From: Auricularia sp. M13
Lineage: Eukaryota > Basidiomycota > Agaricomycetes > Auriculariales > Auriculariaceae
Length of the DNA: 64,000 bases
NCBI GenBank assembly: GCA_037042915.1
Contig: CM073196.1
Coordinates: forward strand, 3,596,001 to 3,660,000
Direction of reading: 5' to 3'
Shown piece by piece: positions 49,801 to 62,216 of the stretch (positions are counted from its first letter, which is position 1; every line of letters begins with the position of its first letter). Both the position numbers and the translations under genes were made by a program. The notes beneath the pieces are model-generated. The model did not search any database. It was given only the letters and a program-made list of their open reading frames with translations, and was not told the origin of the DNA.

Positions 49801-51685
49801 TGCTGTGACTCGCAGTGTCAAGCACTCTGCCGCACAATCTGTCCTCTTTCCCAATATCAAATCGCATTGCGGAACACGAAAGAATGTTCCTGGGGTGCGA
49901 TTGGACCGTGAATTGCGGTTTCTCACAGTCCGAACGTCCGCGGTGGTCGGCGACACAGCGTGGGTGGTGGTTGCTGTGACTCGCAGTGTCAAGCACTCTG
50001 CCGCACAATCTGTCCTCTTTCCCAATATCAAATCGCATTGCGGAACACGAAAGAATGTTCCTGGGGTGCGATTGGACCGTGAATTGCGGTTTCTCACTGT
50101 CCGAACGTCCGCGGTGGTCGGCGACACAGCGTGGGTGGTGGTTGCTGTGACTCGCAGTGTCAAGCACTCTGCCGCACAATCTGTCCTCTTTCCCAATATC
50201 AAATCGCATTGCGGAACGCAAAAAGTAGGTTTGTGGGGTGCGATTGGACCGTGAATCGCGGTTTCTCACCGTCCGAACGTCCGCGGTGGTCGGCGACACA
50301 GCGTGGGTGGTGGTTGCTGTGACTCGCAGTGTCAAGCACTCTGCCGCACAATCTGTCCTCTTTCCCAATATCAAAACGCATTGCCGAACGCAAAAAGTAG
50401 GTTCCTGGGGTGCGATTGGACCGTGAATCGCGCTTTCTCACAGTCCGAACGTCCGCGGTGGTCGGCGACACAGCGTGGGTGGTGGTTGCTGTGACTCGCA
50501 GTGTCAAGCACTGTTCCGCACAATCTGTCCTCTTTCCCAATATCAAATCGCATTGCCGAACGCAAAAAGTAGATTTCTGGGGTGCGATTGGACCGTGAAT
50601 CGCGGTTTCTCACAGTCCGAACGTCCGCGGTGGTCGGCGACACAGCGTGGGTGGTGGTTGCTGTGACTCGCAGTGTCAAGCACTCTGCCGCACAATCTGT
50701 CCTCTTTCCCAATATCAAATCGCATTGCGGAACGCGAAAGAATGTTCCTGGGGTGCGATTGGACCGTGAATTGCGGTTTCTCACTGTCCGAACGTCCGCG
50801 GTGGTCGGCGACACAGCGTGGGTGGTGGTTGCTGTGACGCGCAGTGTCAAGCACTCTTCCGCACAATTTGTCCTCTTTCCCAATATCAAATCGCATTGCG
50901 GAACGCAAAAAGTAGGTTTCTGGGGTGCGATTGGACCGTGAATCGCGCTTTCTCACTGTCCGTACGTCCGCGGTGGTCGGCGACACAGAGTGGGTGGTGG
51001 TTGCTGTGACTCGCAGTGTCAAGCACTCTGCCGCACAATCTGTCCTCTTTCCCAATATCAAATCGCATTGCGGAACGCGAAAGAATGTTCATGGGGTGCG
51101 ATTGGACCGTGAATCGTGGTTTCTCACAGTCCGAACGTCCGCGGTGGTCGGCGACACAGAGTGGGTGGTGGTTGCTGTGACTCGCAGTGTCAAGCACTCT
51201 GCCGCACAATCTGTCCTCTTTCCCAATATCAAATCGCATTGCGGAACGCGAAAGAATGTTCCTGGGGTGCGATTGGACCGTGACTCGCGCTTTCTCACTG
51301 TCCGAACGTCCGCGGTGGTCGGCGACACAGCGTGGGTGGTGGTTGCTGTGACGCGCAGTGTCAAGCACTGTTCCGCACAATCTGTCCTCTTTCCCAATAT
51401 CAAAACGCATTGCCGAACGCAAAAAGTAGATTTCTGGGGTGCGATTGGACCGTGAATCGCGGTTTCTCACAGTCCGAACGTCCGCGGTGGTTGGCGACAC
51501 AGCGTGGGTGGTGGTTGCTGTGACTCGCAGTGTCAAGCACTCTGCCGCACAATCTGTCCTCTTTCCCAATATCAAATCGCATTGCGGAACGCGAAAGAAT
51601 GTTCATGGGGTGCGATTGGACCCTGAACCGCGGTTTCTCACTGTCCGAACGTCCATGGTGGTCGGCCACACTGTTCGACATGTTC
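37828..51685. repeat. 171/172-bp satellite array, about 81 monomers
   Basis: Head-to-tail copies, all in one orientation. The word AATATC within CCCAATATCAAA occurs from 37861 to 51568, 80 intervals averaging 171.3 bp. Two types differ in one segment: GAACGCGAAAGAATGTTCCT (171 bp) and GAACGCAAAAAGTAGATTTCT-like (172 bp). Other variants segregate at many positions (CCCTGAA/CCGTGAA, ACAGCG/ACAGAG, GACTCG/GACGCG, ACTCTGC/ACTCTTC/ACTGTTC). Long frames stay open on both strands because 171 is divisible by three and some frames of the monomer lack stops. They have no protein signature and I do not call them genes. Confidence 0.95.
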
Positions 51686-52596
51686 GACACTGCTTGTCAC
51701 AGAAACTGCCACCCGCAATGTGTCAACCACCACTCTGTCTCTCCTCTCCCTTAAAAACACCATTCAGGCCCCAGTCGTACCCCTGGCTGAGACAATCCCT
51801 AATTGGGTTCCAACTTGCTGTGCCATCAACTGTCTTCCCCCTTTGGGTGCTTGCAATCTTTCTGAAATCTTTCATTTTCCATTTTGGGACAGGCATTTTG
51901 CGCATGACCTGGATTTCTCAATCACCATCCCTGATGTCTCACTCTTTCTGCTCTTGGATTCCCATTGCAAACAAACAACTCCCTTTATTCTCATTTCAGG
52001 ATTTCTCCAGATTCACATCCTGCAAACCACATGTCATTCTCGGGACCAAAGTGAAATATCACCACGAGGTTTTCTTCAGTATCTCCCCATGCCATCCTCA
52101 ACCACTAACCAATACAACCCCTCAAGAATCACACAAGGACCCCTTCATGTGTGACTTGAGCGTATTTCTTGCGAATCTTGTCATTTAGTCTTGAGGAACC
52201 CACGAGGAACCCACTGAGAAAACCTTGAGAAAACCTTGTCTATTTCTGTAAGTATTTACCACAGTATCTCACAAGGTTTACACAAGGTTTTCAGCGAACA
52301 TTCCTCGAATAAAGTTGTATCTGTTGCTCAAGGATCGCACGAGGAAAAGCAAGACTGAAATTTCGAGAAATCCTGGAACACTATCTTGAATATGATCTAC
52401 AAATTCTCACCAGGTTTTCACCAGGTTTTCAGCAAGAATTCCTCGTGCTATCCTGGACTGTTATCCAAACTATTGGCTTGAGGATCACACCAGGATTACA
52501 GCATGTGATTCTTGAGCAATCCTGGTGCGTAGTGTCCGAATGACAGCGCGATATCCTCAAACAATTCTTGAGATATCCTTGTCATCGGGCCCAGTG
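51686..52596. repeat. right 911-bp terminal inverted repeat
   Basis: Inverted partner of 36917-37827, ending ...CCTTGTCATCGGGCCCAGTG. It joins the array after a broken last monomer (51640-51675) and a short non-repeat stretch with two TGTTCGACA words. The subterminal words of the left arm occur here in reverse complement (CACCAGG, TCACAAGGT, CACGAGGAA). Confidence 0.9.
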
Positions 52597-52599
52597 ATT
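52597..52599. other. right target-site duplication (ATT)
   Basis: Second copy of ATT; the unit sequence resumes with AGTTGCTCAG as in the uninterrupted units. Confidence 0.85.
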
Positions 52600-52895
52600 A
52601 GTTGCTCAGTATGCTGAACTAGAAGAGCTGAGTGTGTGAGTTCCGCGCATGTCATCGGCTCGCTTGTGAGGAATGCATTGCCACACGCATGATTTCTCAT
52701 CCGCCGGCGAGCTCGAGAGCGTGCAGGACACGCCCAAAGCTGCATTTCGCAGTTATGTGGCTTTTCTCAGCCAGTGCCATGAATCTGCAGGCATCTGGCT
52801 GCAATTCTTGAGGGGAACACCAACCTGACCGGCGCGCATCACAGCCCGATCTCACCGCCGCTCCGCCGTCAGCCGTGCCAAGCGCCCTGTGAGGG

Positions 52896-52902
52896 TATAA
52901 AA
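52896..52902 (+). promoter_or_regulatory. TATA box of the orphan promoter, unit 3
   Basis: TATAAAA in the part of unit 3 to the right of the transposon. Unlike units 1-2, an ATG at 52949 follows at a promoter-like distance. Confidence 0.45.
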
Positions 52903-52948
52903 GGCCAGCGAATTCAGAGCCAGCCAGTTCGTCCTTTCCCTCAGTTCC

Positions 52949-53101
52949 ATGCCCACGTCGTGCTGCTCGTCTCACAGCCTCCTCGTCGTTCACCTCTCCC
53001 ACCTCGCCTTTGCTAACCGGACTCGTTTTGTACATAGGCCTTCGGGCGGGGGGAAACCCTGCCCAATTTCAATAAAACTTAACGGGACTATGACTACCTA
53101 G
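52949..53101 (+). CDS. possible 50-residue small ORF after the orphan promoter
   Basis: It opens 54 bp after the TATA box in a C/T-rich leader (MPTSCCSSHSLLVVHL) and ends TMTT plus TAG. It has no recognised domain. In units 1 and 2 a 5-bp deletion (TTCCA) removes the ATG. An AATAAA lies inside the frame, which argues against a normal gene. It may be the 5' remnant of the gene this promoter once served. Confidence 0.2.
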   Translation: MPTSCCSSHSLLVVHLSHLAFANRTRFVHRPSGGGKPCPISIKLNGTMTT

Positions 53102-53200
53102 CAATTTTCATGTCAGTCCGTTTTGCTGCACACTTGAAAGCTCATTCAAACATAGGCAAACAGCCTCGGAGTTCGGGTGAAACCAGTTTATTCCGTGGAA

Positions 53201-55385
53201 CTACTCTACACAACACTCGTTCGACACCGTGTTCAGGTACAGCAGCTAGGGTCAGCACGGCACGGGCGAAGCATGCAGCACATACGCGGACGTGATACCC
53301 CATAAGGATCGACACGGGCCAGATAACAATGGACGCGGCGACAAACGTCACAGCGCTCCCGAAGCCCTCACGCAGCGTGCGCTCAAAGTCCAAATGCTCG
53401 CGCCGCGAAAGTACCTCCAAGTGGATCGCAGACGTGACGATAATAAGAATGAGCGACGTGACCTGGCGCAGATATCAGCCCGCACAGATGTCTGTAAAGC
53501 CGCAGAAACTTACAGCGGATACCAGACAAATAATAAACGACCCATAATTTCTTCGCCCGACGCAGTTGTTGACCCACGGACAATGGTGGTCGCACCCGTC
53601 GACGCAGTTATCGCACTATTCAAGGTGAGCACTGAGCTCCACGATACGCAATCCACGCACATTCCGACAATGGCTCGAGCGCGGAGGCCGGTACGTCCTG
53701 CACGTGACGCAATACTTCGTCCGAACACTAGCAGCTCGGCGTCAACACTTGCATTCGTCAAACTAGGAATGCACATACACCTCGTCTCGCACGCGAATCT
53801 CGCGTGGCAGCGGCGTAGGCTGCGACGAGTCCGTGTCCGACACCATGGGCAGCGGCGCGTCAAGATCCAGATCGCGCGGCAGAATCCCAGGGTCCCGGAA
53901 TGCCTAAGAGACGATAAGATCAAAAGGCTATCTTGCGTGTAAAAGAGCACGTACCGTGGCCAACAAACTGCTCAGGGTGATGAGCGCCATGTACGCGCCG
54001 ACGATCGCGAGTGCGGGGCTGAGATGGTGCCACCAGTACACGCACGTCGTGCCCATCCAGAAGCCAACGACAATGCAGTACACGCCGAGCGTGCCGACGA
54101 ACGCCCACGGCATGTCGCCGCCGAGCATCAGGCGGCCGCCCAAGAAGAAGCGATTCGCACCGCGATGCAGCTCGTAGTTGCGCACCGGCCGGCCGGAGGG
54201 CGTCAAGATAGGCTGCATCCATGAGGGATTAACGACGCCGGAGAGCTGCGCACGCGGCGGGAGGGGCGCGAAGCGCGGGTGTCGCGACGGCGCGTCGGAC
54301 TTGGCCTCGTCGTGCGGCTCCTCGATGAGGGCGTTGGCCGAATGAGGCGTCTGTGCGGTCTTGGGCGTGCGTGGGACGCCGCCGCTGTGCTTCAACGACT
54401 CGCCGCTGAACGAGCGGCGGAAGATGCGCTCGATGCTGCCGCGCATGCCCTGCGATGCTACAGGTGAAGGCTGCTGCTGCTGCTGGGCGCTCAGTTGCTC
54501 GTGCGGCGTAAGTAGCGGTTCGCGACTGGCCATGGGACGTGCTTGCTGGTGCTGCGCGCTGGGATCTTCCTCCACCGCAAGGAACGTCCCGCCAAACACA
54601 TCGTCGCCGTCGGACGCGGACGCCGAGCCGTGCGACATGCGCTTGGACTGCACGGACGCGCGCCGAGCGGCGAACGAGGTGAGCGGGATGGCACCGTCTG
54701 GGATGGCGCCGCTCTTGCGTGGTGAGTTGGTGATGGAGGTCCCGCGCACAGGCAAGGCGAGCGAGTTGCGCGGCGACGTTGACCCTGTAGGAGCAGGGCC
54801 AATGGAATGCGGTATCGAGCGTGCGCTGGAGATGGTGTTGTACTGGTGAGCATGGTACTGGCCCTGTTGGCTGGGGCGGGCAGGGCGGAAGAAGGATGCG
54901 GGCGCGAGAATGTTGCCGATGTGGGTTGCCGAGCTCTGGGTCGGCGACACGGGCGAGGCACCAGACAGACTGTGGACGGATATGCGGCTGAGGTTGTTGG
55001 GAATGACCAGAGCCGCAGCGCCGCCGGGCAGCGCTGGACGCGAGGGAGTCTGGGTGGGCGAGCCGGACGGCGCGGCATTAGGGCCATGGCGCGAAGACGA
55101 GGTTAGCGAGTCGCTGCGGGCGCGGCTAATACTAGATATACTGCGCGAGCGGCCGATGGGCAGGCCAGCGTGCGAATGCGGGGTCGACGGCGCCATGGTC
55201 GTCAGCGGGTGCAGTGCGTCCGGCTGAGCGTCCTCCGAGTCACGACTACCGTCTGGCTCTATAACCAGCACGTCGCTGGCGTGGTTTGGCGGCGGCGTCG
55301 ACGGTGATGGCGGCGCGGGCAGCTGCTCGTGCGAGCCCAGAGGGGTATCGGCGGAACGTTCGGCGGCAGTCCCGTTGTTGTCCAT
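53201..55385 (-). CDS. truncated Erf2-like DHHC protein, copy 4
   Basis: Exons 55385-53955, 53903-53779, 53727-53661, 53615-53514, 53462-53286 and 53245-53201; 648 residues. The frame is open and all zinc ligands and DHHC are present. There is one fewer Gln in the polyQ tract than in copy 1. The chimeric C-terminus reads [14 protein letters not shown], so TTxE and the tail are missing. Exon 1 resembles copies 1-2 rather than copy 3. Intron 3 is 45 nt and shares its sequence with copy 5 instead. Confidence 0.8.
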
Positions 55386-58300
55386 CGCAAAGATAAAAAG
55401 CGAAACGAGCGGATGGCGAGATCAGAGTCTGCACTTTATCGCCTGTACATGCACGGACGCTGTTGAGGTCGATGCCCTGGGCAGCGCGAGATGCAGGAGA
55501 AAACAGTTAAGCGGGCTGCGAAATTGCGGCGCGACGCTTGTCCCTTCCCGGATTGCCCTTCTCGTCACTCTGCGTCGCGCACACCATCGAGCACCTCTCG
55601 ACGTCGCGCGCCCCGTCCCGCTCGCGATTCCCCCCACTCCCGCGCGTCCTGCGCGTAGTGCCCCAAGTTGAGACGCCCAACGCAAGTCTCATGCCTGCCA
55701 GCTCGCCGTCATCGAGTCGCGCGCTGCTCGTCGAAATCAGGATCGAGTTGCAAGTTCGCGTGCAACGCACTCACCGCTACTCAGAGCGACGACCACGGCG
55801 AGAATGAGGTGCTTGTCGATATCCTCGCAGATCTTGGCGAGCGAGCTCGCGCTGGCCATTGGGCTCCTTGTTCTGCACCGCGCCCTGCACCACACCTTCA
55901 AGACGCGCAGCCTGCTCACCGTCCATGTCTTTCCGGACACGGCCGCCAGCTCCTTCAAGAGAAAATTAAACAACATAAGCGCGCGCGCCTCATTCATAGC
56001 TACACGTACGTACCTCACTCATCGCATTCCGACAACTTGTTTCTGACCCAAATATTTTGCAGCGCGACGCAGACGCACTAGACACGCGCGTGGTATGTCA
56101 GTACATCTTGCGTTCGTATCCAGCCGTTTTCTGACGAAAATGTTGTTTAGTTTGCATCAACGCAACCTTGGCTTGTCACCAGACTCACCGACGCGCGATC
56201 TCGACCCAATCAGGCCCGTCGCCTTCATCGACGGTTCTTGGAACTTCATCGGACCTATGGCTTGCTGCTGCTCGGGTCAAATCGCGCGCCCTGCTCGGAA
56301 TCGAATTCTGCGCTGTTGGAGGACGACCACCAACTTTGCCGAGCCATGCACGACTCGATCAACGAACTCGAATGCGTATTCGTGTTCGATGACCAGTGCT
56401 CAATGCTATCCCCCGCGGGATTGGCGCTGCATCGACGTGGAGGTGAGTGGCTTCCGAGTTTCGGTTTGTTGCTCGACCGCGCCGACCGAACGTGCCTCCC
56501 GCAGAACCGCAACACGAACAACAAATCCGTGGCGACCTGTGAGCTCTCTGACGTCGACGCCATCCTCTCCCGTGCGCAAAATCGGTGTTCTATCGATGCG
56601 GAGGTCGGTGGTCTGCTCGACCACGCGGACCGAGTTCACAACTGAAATGCAGCACGAACAACGAATCCGACTCGACCCTCGCGCTCGCCAATGCTCAATT
56701 TACGCTCTCCCGCTCTCAAATTCAGCGCCGAATCGATTGGGACGTCGACGACTCGGTGAGTCGCGTCGGAGCAGAACTTCGTCCTCCAGACGCTACGCTC
56801 TCCATCTCGCGATTTGGCGCTCATTTTCACGATGCAGGACATCCACCCAACGACCCCCGAACGCGGCTTCGCGCGCGGAACGTCCGTCATGGCGGCGCGC
56901 GGCTCGGTCGTCGCGCGACGGTCGGACCGACTCGCAAGTTCGCGCAGGGCTCCGCCGTGCGTCCCAACGCCCGTCAGACGTTGGCAGCATGCCATACGAC
57001 TCTCTCCTCATGCGAAACGAGCGCGCCTCGTCGCGGTTCGACTTCCACGGCCGTCTGCCTTCCGAGCGGGCTCGGACGGCCAGCATCGACAGACGCGAGG
57101 ACGGCCGATATTTCGGGCAGGAGGACATGCGCATAGATGTGCAGAATGACTTCTATGTGGCGCGCGCGATCGGTGGGGACGCAGGAAGCGAGTACGTACT
57201 TTTTAGCATAGTTAGGATAATATCAGCGATTTTGCTCCCCCTGCTTCGTGCGCGCCGTAATGGCCGCGTCTGTGTATGCGCACTGCATGGCCCTATTGGC
57301 CGCGACGAGAAAATCAAGAAATATTGCGAGGAAACGCACTCGAGCTCATGATCGGGTGGGTTGAGCGGAATGGTCGAACGACTGCAAACGGCGAAGAACG
57401 CTGTGTATCAGCGTGGGAATCAATCAGAAGAGCATATTGGCACTCACTGCGTCGTTGACGATGCCCTGGTCGTCGCCGTTCGGCGAAAATTGGTCGTCGC
57501 GAGTGTCGAACCAAATGAACCCTGCGAAGCCACATGCACGTCTGGTACAACAACGGGCACATACAGGTAGGTTTTTCGACGTAATCAGCCAGTTGGTCGA
57601 CAATGAAATGGAAAGGAAGTGCTCACCGACGAGATGCGTGCAAACGGCGGGAAAGTGGGAAGGGCGTGGACGTCGTTGGTGGTCGCCAAACGATCGGTCG
57701 AGCTGCGCTGCGCTGTCAAGTACAACAACGGGCACATAAAAAAGGGTTTTGCGACACGATCGGTCAGCCTGTAGACAATAGAATCAATGGTGCTCACCGT
57801 TGTCAGTGCGAACGGCAGGAATGTGGGATGACGTTCTGGCGAGCGATCGGACGCTGCAATAAGTACAGCTACTGCAGGACGCTTCCCTGAATGACTTCCA
57901 AGAGATGATGATGTATCAGCACATCATACAGCAATGGGTCTGAGAAGTTCCTTACGACGGTGGCCGAGACTGCGTGGAAGACGGGGGCGATGGCGTCGAG
58001 TCTGCGGTGTCGGCGGCGAAGCTCGCGTTGACAACGCCGCAACGCGCACGTCCGACTGCGAGGAACGGCAAGCACACGTCGACTGCAGCTGCAGCAGCAC
58101 ACGGAGCATGCGAGCAGAGCGTCGTCGAGGTGGTGCAGAGGACGGAGAAGAAGCGGAGGAGTCGATGGCGACTCTGACCCGTTTCCGCGTCCCCTTTATA
58201 CGCCCGCAAGGAGCTCGCGCGTTCCGTCGCTTTTCCGACAGCTGACTGCGCAGCGTAATTAGCACAGCGTCGTACGACATGGGTCGTGGGAAGCCCGAAC

Positions 58301-61300
58301 AGTCGTAGCCGAGGCCGCCGGTGTGTCTGTGTTCGATGTTTAGCCACCCGACCGGCCTCGTCACGACCATTCCGCGCCGCCTGACCCATCCCCTCGCTGA
58401 AAATTCCGCTCACAGTCAAAGGCCGACACCCCGGGCGCAAATAAGCGCCCGTGGTGCACGCTGGGGTGAGAGGGGTACCCCTATACCCTCCGAAAGTACG
58501 AAAATGCGCTAGAGCGCGGACGCCGCGCAAGCGCGTTGTGAGGCGTAATTCAAGCTTCCCTGATGCGTGATGAGCCGGTGATTGATGTTAGTGAGACGGG
58601 AAGCCAGGGAAACCAGGGGAAATTGAGTAACTCGCGAAATGCGCCGCTTTCGCAGATCTGGTCCCACCGCCGAATTCAATGAAATTTCAAAGGTTTCTAA
58701 GCGCATTACGCATGCCAAGGCATGTGCGCAGCAGATGACGTCGAGAGACCGCGGGCGCCGGTCGTCCAGGGCTCGTCGACAGCATGTTCGCTGTTTTGAG
58801 CGGAGTTTGCACGGCAGGCTTTCCGCCCGCTCCGGCACGTGCGGACGGTATTTCGACGCTCACGGCCGTTCTGAGGCCTCTCCCTCTTAATAATTACGTA
58901 ATACAGGGTCCAGGTACATGCTTGCATGAGTTGAAGGTGTCAAAATTAAGAAATATCCGAAATGACTAGTTGCCTGAAAATGCGGATTCAGAGTGTAACT
59001 TGCGTTCAAAAGCGTTTCTGGCGCACATTTCCAAGCCAATAGCATTGCTCTCGCATTAAATGGGCGCTGATTACGCTGCATACGGTCAGGGTATGCACTG
59101 AATCGCATGCACAGTTGTGCGATGTCGGGGAGCAACACCATTTCCCGCCTGATCGGGGCGCGCGCTGCGGCGCTTCGGCAAGTTTGAAAAGCGCATCTGC
59201 TTGCTAAATTTACCGGAGTTGCGGTTTGCCGAGGCCAGGAACGTCGATTCGCAACGATTGAGCATGTTGCGCTGTTGATCTCTCAGCGCATTCCCTAACC
59301 CCAATTCAGAATTTCCATCAGTTTTTCGTCGCTCTTCGCTTACAGAACTGCGCTTCCATGCAGATACGTAACAGCGGTGACGCTCAGGCGGTGTACAGTC
59401 TGTGTTTGCGTGTCGGAGCGTGCCCACACCTTCAGCGCTGAGCGCACAACGGCAAACTCCGCAGCTTGCCCTCCGACGTTTATCATCCCGCGACGCAGCG
59501 GCCATTCCGTCGCTCGCCGCCTGCGCCACCCGCGCTATCTCTGCTCGCCATTTGCAACGCCGTGTTGGCGCTGGAGGAGGCCGGCAGACGGTGAGTTTGC
59601 TCTTCCTCCTCCGAGCTCATTGTCTGACAATTTCTATTGCAGACGCGATGGCACGCCATCTCGCTGGGCTTTGTGCACCCAACGGTCTGAAGCATTGCGC
59701 TTTATCTTCAGGCGCCGGTGAGTTCGCTTTCTATCTTTTTTGCTCAACACCCCGTTCCCCACCATCCATTCCCTCGGGCTTGCCGCGGCCTTTAGGCCGT
59801 CGCTATGATGGCTCGCGCCGCTTTTCGCGCACTGCTCGCTGCCGTGCAGTGTGCCGAGGCTGGAACTTGCGTCGCGTCCCCGACGCGTGCTTCCTGGTCG
59901 GCGCGCAATCGGTTTCCATTGGGCGCACCGACCCGTTGCCATCCTTTCCTCCCCACTTCACCCTTCCCGCCTTTTCTTCATCACTCCATCATGCCCTGCG
60001 CAGCGCGCACCAGTTCCGCGTTGGGAAAAGAGTCAACCTGCTGGTCCTTTTCCCCGCAAATAGGACCAAAAGCTGACTTATTTTGCAGCACGCTGCCCAC
60101 CGCTCGCCGTTCGTTCCAACAGGCCTCGCCCTTTTGTTAGCGGAAGAAGGCTGGCGTCGGAAGGCACCGTTGATGCGCATCGCCAGCCGCGCGCCGCCGG
60201 TGCTGGAAGCGCGGGAAGACGCGGGCGTGCTCGGCGAGTCCGGCTGTGAAGCTAGGTGCGTATCATGCCATTCCCGCCGGCACATCCTCACATGTCCTGA
60301 CGTTGTCTCTGAGCAGGTATGAGCCCGTGATGCCAGAGCGCGCGCTTAGATCCTGTGCGGTCGCTTGGTTTGCGCTGCGCCGACTGTTGTTTCCCATCGC
60401 GCCGACCAGCACACCAACATCTCGACCTCGTCCGTATCTCACGAAAACTCGGCATCTGGGTCGCTCAGAGGTGTACAACGCACGCCTCGAGTATCGCTGC
60501 GCTGCGCGTAGAACCTCGCCGCTGGTGAGCATTTTTGTGACCGTTCTTGGCCCAAGACCGATTTCACGTTTCAGGTCAACCTCGTCCGTTTGGGCTAAGA
60601 ATCAGCATGCTGGCTCACACATGGGTCAGACGTTGCTGCGCAACGGCGCTCGAGTTGGTGAGCAGCCGTTCGTTCAGGAGCGGCTCTTTTGCTAACGCCG
60701 GCTCCAGTCACCTCCCGTTTCTCCGCAACGCAGCCATCCCCGGCCTGCGTCGCGTTACCAGCGCGTCAAGACGACATTAGCCAGCTATGCGCCAATTGAA
60801 GAGCCGTGGCAGGTGCGGGAATCGTGAGTACTTGTCCGATTGCTGCCCCTCCGCACCGCGGCTGAGCATTGCGTCCCAGCGTCGACCAGGTCTCCTCCAT
60901 CACAAATCGCGGCTCGTTGGACGTTTATGACTGCGCTCTCGACGCCGCGCGCCGCGTCTTCGCGTATTCATTGCGCTGGACGCCGTTTTGTCGCCGACCA
61001 CCGCGGCCGAGTCGGCATGTCGACCGCTCGTTTTCCGTGTTCCCGCTGCGGTGTACGGCGCGCGACATGTCTACAAACGGCTGCATCAAGTAGCGCGCCG
61101 CTGCGCTGCGATCACCTTCAACGGTGCGCGTTTTTGTCCGTTTCCCGCCCGAAGCTGATTTTGCCGTTGAAGTGAACATCGTCCGTTCGAGCCGCAAATT
61201 GGCATGCCGACTCATAGCGCTATTGGCGCTTGCAAGGCGCAGTGGGAATGCCGGGTGAGTCGCCGTTCGCTCTGCGCGTCGGTTGTGCTGACGTCCGATC

Positions 61301-62216
61301 CCGAGCCATCCCGCTCCGCGCGAGGCTGTCTGCCCAGGACATCACGGCCGAGCCTGGCCACTCTGGCGACGTGCCTACACCCTATGACGCGCGGAGACGC
61401 CTCGCCGCTGCGCTATTTGGTGAGTTCTGCTCGATTCGCTCCCCGCGACCGACACTGACGCCTGGCCGCCAGACTTGCCCGTTCGTCTCGAGATCGCGCC
61501 CGCGACCTCACTGCTCGGCCATCTCGACATCGTTTGACCCGCGCACCGCGCGGCGCACTGTTTGGCCCGCCAAACGTCGTCTTCTCGCCGACGGCGACCG
61601 GCGTCTCGACTCGCACCACCCCAGCCCTCCGTCGTTTCCGCTGCGTCCCATGAGGCACTCTGGCATTCGCATTGCTGGGAACGGCGTCCGGTGCGATCGG
61701 TGAGCTCATTTTTTCGGTTACGTTTGCCATCATCGCCGAGTGTGCAACGGCCCATCGTCACTCGCACTCGTCCGCCGGCTCGGTCGCGTCGTTCGAGGTC
61801 TGCACGCCACCGGAGATGTACTCGAGTGTGCACGGCCACGATTTGGCGACGACGCGGCCATTCGGTTACTCCTCCAAGACTTCGTACGTAGATATGGAAT
61901 CTGCAGTACGGGTCAGAGAATTTCGGCGGTCCCAGTTGGTTCCCGCAGGTTCGGAAGGACTCCCGTGACGCACTATGGGCCTGTATTTAGGGCAGAATAG
62001 CATCGTGTAAACTAGTCCAAGTCGAAATATATGCTGTTTTCGAATTCCCAGCGATCGTCACACTTAAGCGAAATCATGTTTCATAAGCCATCTTCCATGG
62101 AAACGGGCGCTCAAGTCGAACTGCGATCGCATGTTGTGTGAATGTCGTCAATGTCCTCATAGACTCTCAGCAGCCTGAGAGCGGTTTTCAATGCGATCTC
62201 ACAGAGCGAACTGCTT
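55386..62216. other. unit 4 interior, no identifiable gene
   Basis: Nearly identical to 30083-36913 of unit 3, with only scattered single-base differences, and carries the same decayed modules. The 14-3-3-like fragment is at 55803-55879. Confidence 0.5.

Larger units (their letters stand above)
36917..52596. mobile_element. non-autonomous CACTA-like DNA transposon carrying a satellite array
   Basis: A 15,680-bp insertion whose ends are inverted copies starting CACTGGGCCCGATGACAAGG, flanked by a 3-bp ATT duplication. CACTA (EnSpm/CMC) elements have termini starting CACTA or CACTG, 3-bp target duplications and short repeats near their ends, all seen here. PIF/Harbinger elements also make 3-bp duplications but prefer TWA and lack CACT ends, so they fit less well. 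No transposase, helicase or other protein is recognisable. The interior is a tandem array only, so it must have been moved in trans. Three empty sister sites in this window show that it inserted after the units had duplicated. Confidence 0.85.
27884..53227. repeat. tandem segmental repeat, unit 3, interrupted by a 15.7-kb transposon
   Basis: The unit is 25,344 bp long, about 9.66 kb without the insertion and its target duplication. Its erf2 part is the most diverged of the set. Its upstream part (30083-36913) is clearly different from units 1-2 but close to unit 4. The insertion lies at the ATT that is uninterrupted at 17561-17563, 27260-27262 and 62218-62220. Confidence 0.95.

Noticed and set aside
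37828-51685. CRISPR array
   Set aside because: Monomers are contiguous, 171-172 bp long, with no unique spacers, in a eukaryotic genome.
36917-52596. PIF/Harbinger or Helitron identity for the 15.7-kb element
   Set aside because: Harbinger elements prefer TWA duplications and different termini; Helitrons lack inverted ends and target duplications. CACTG ends plus an ATT duplication fit CACTA better.
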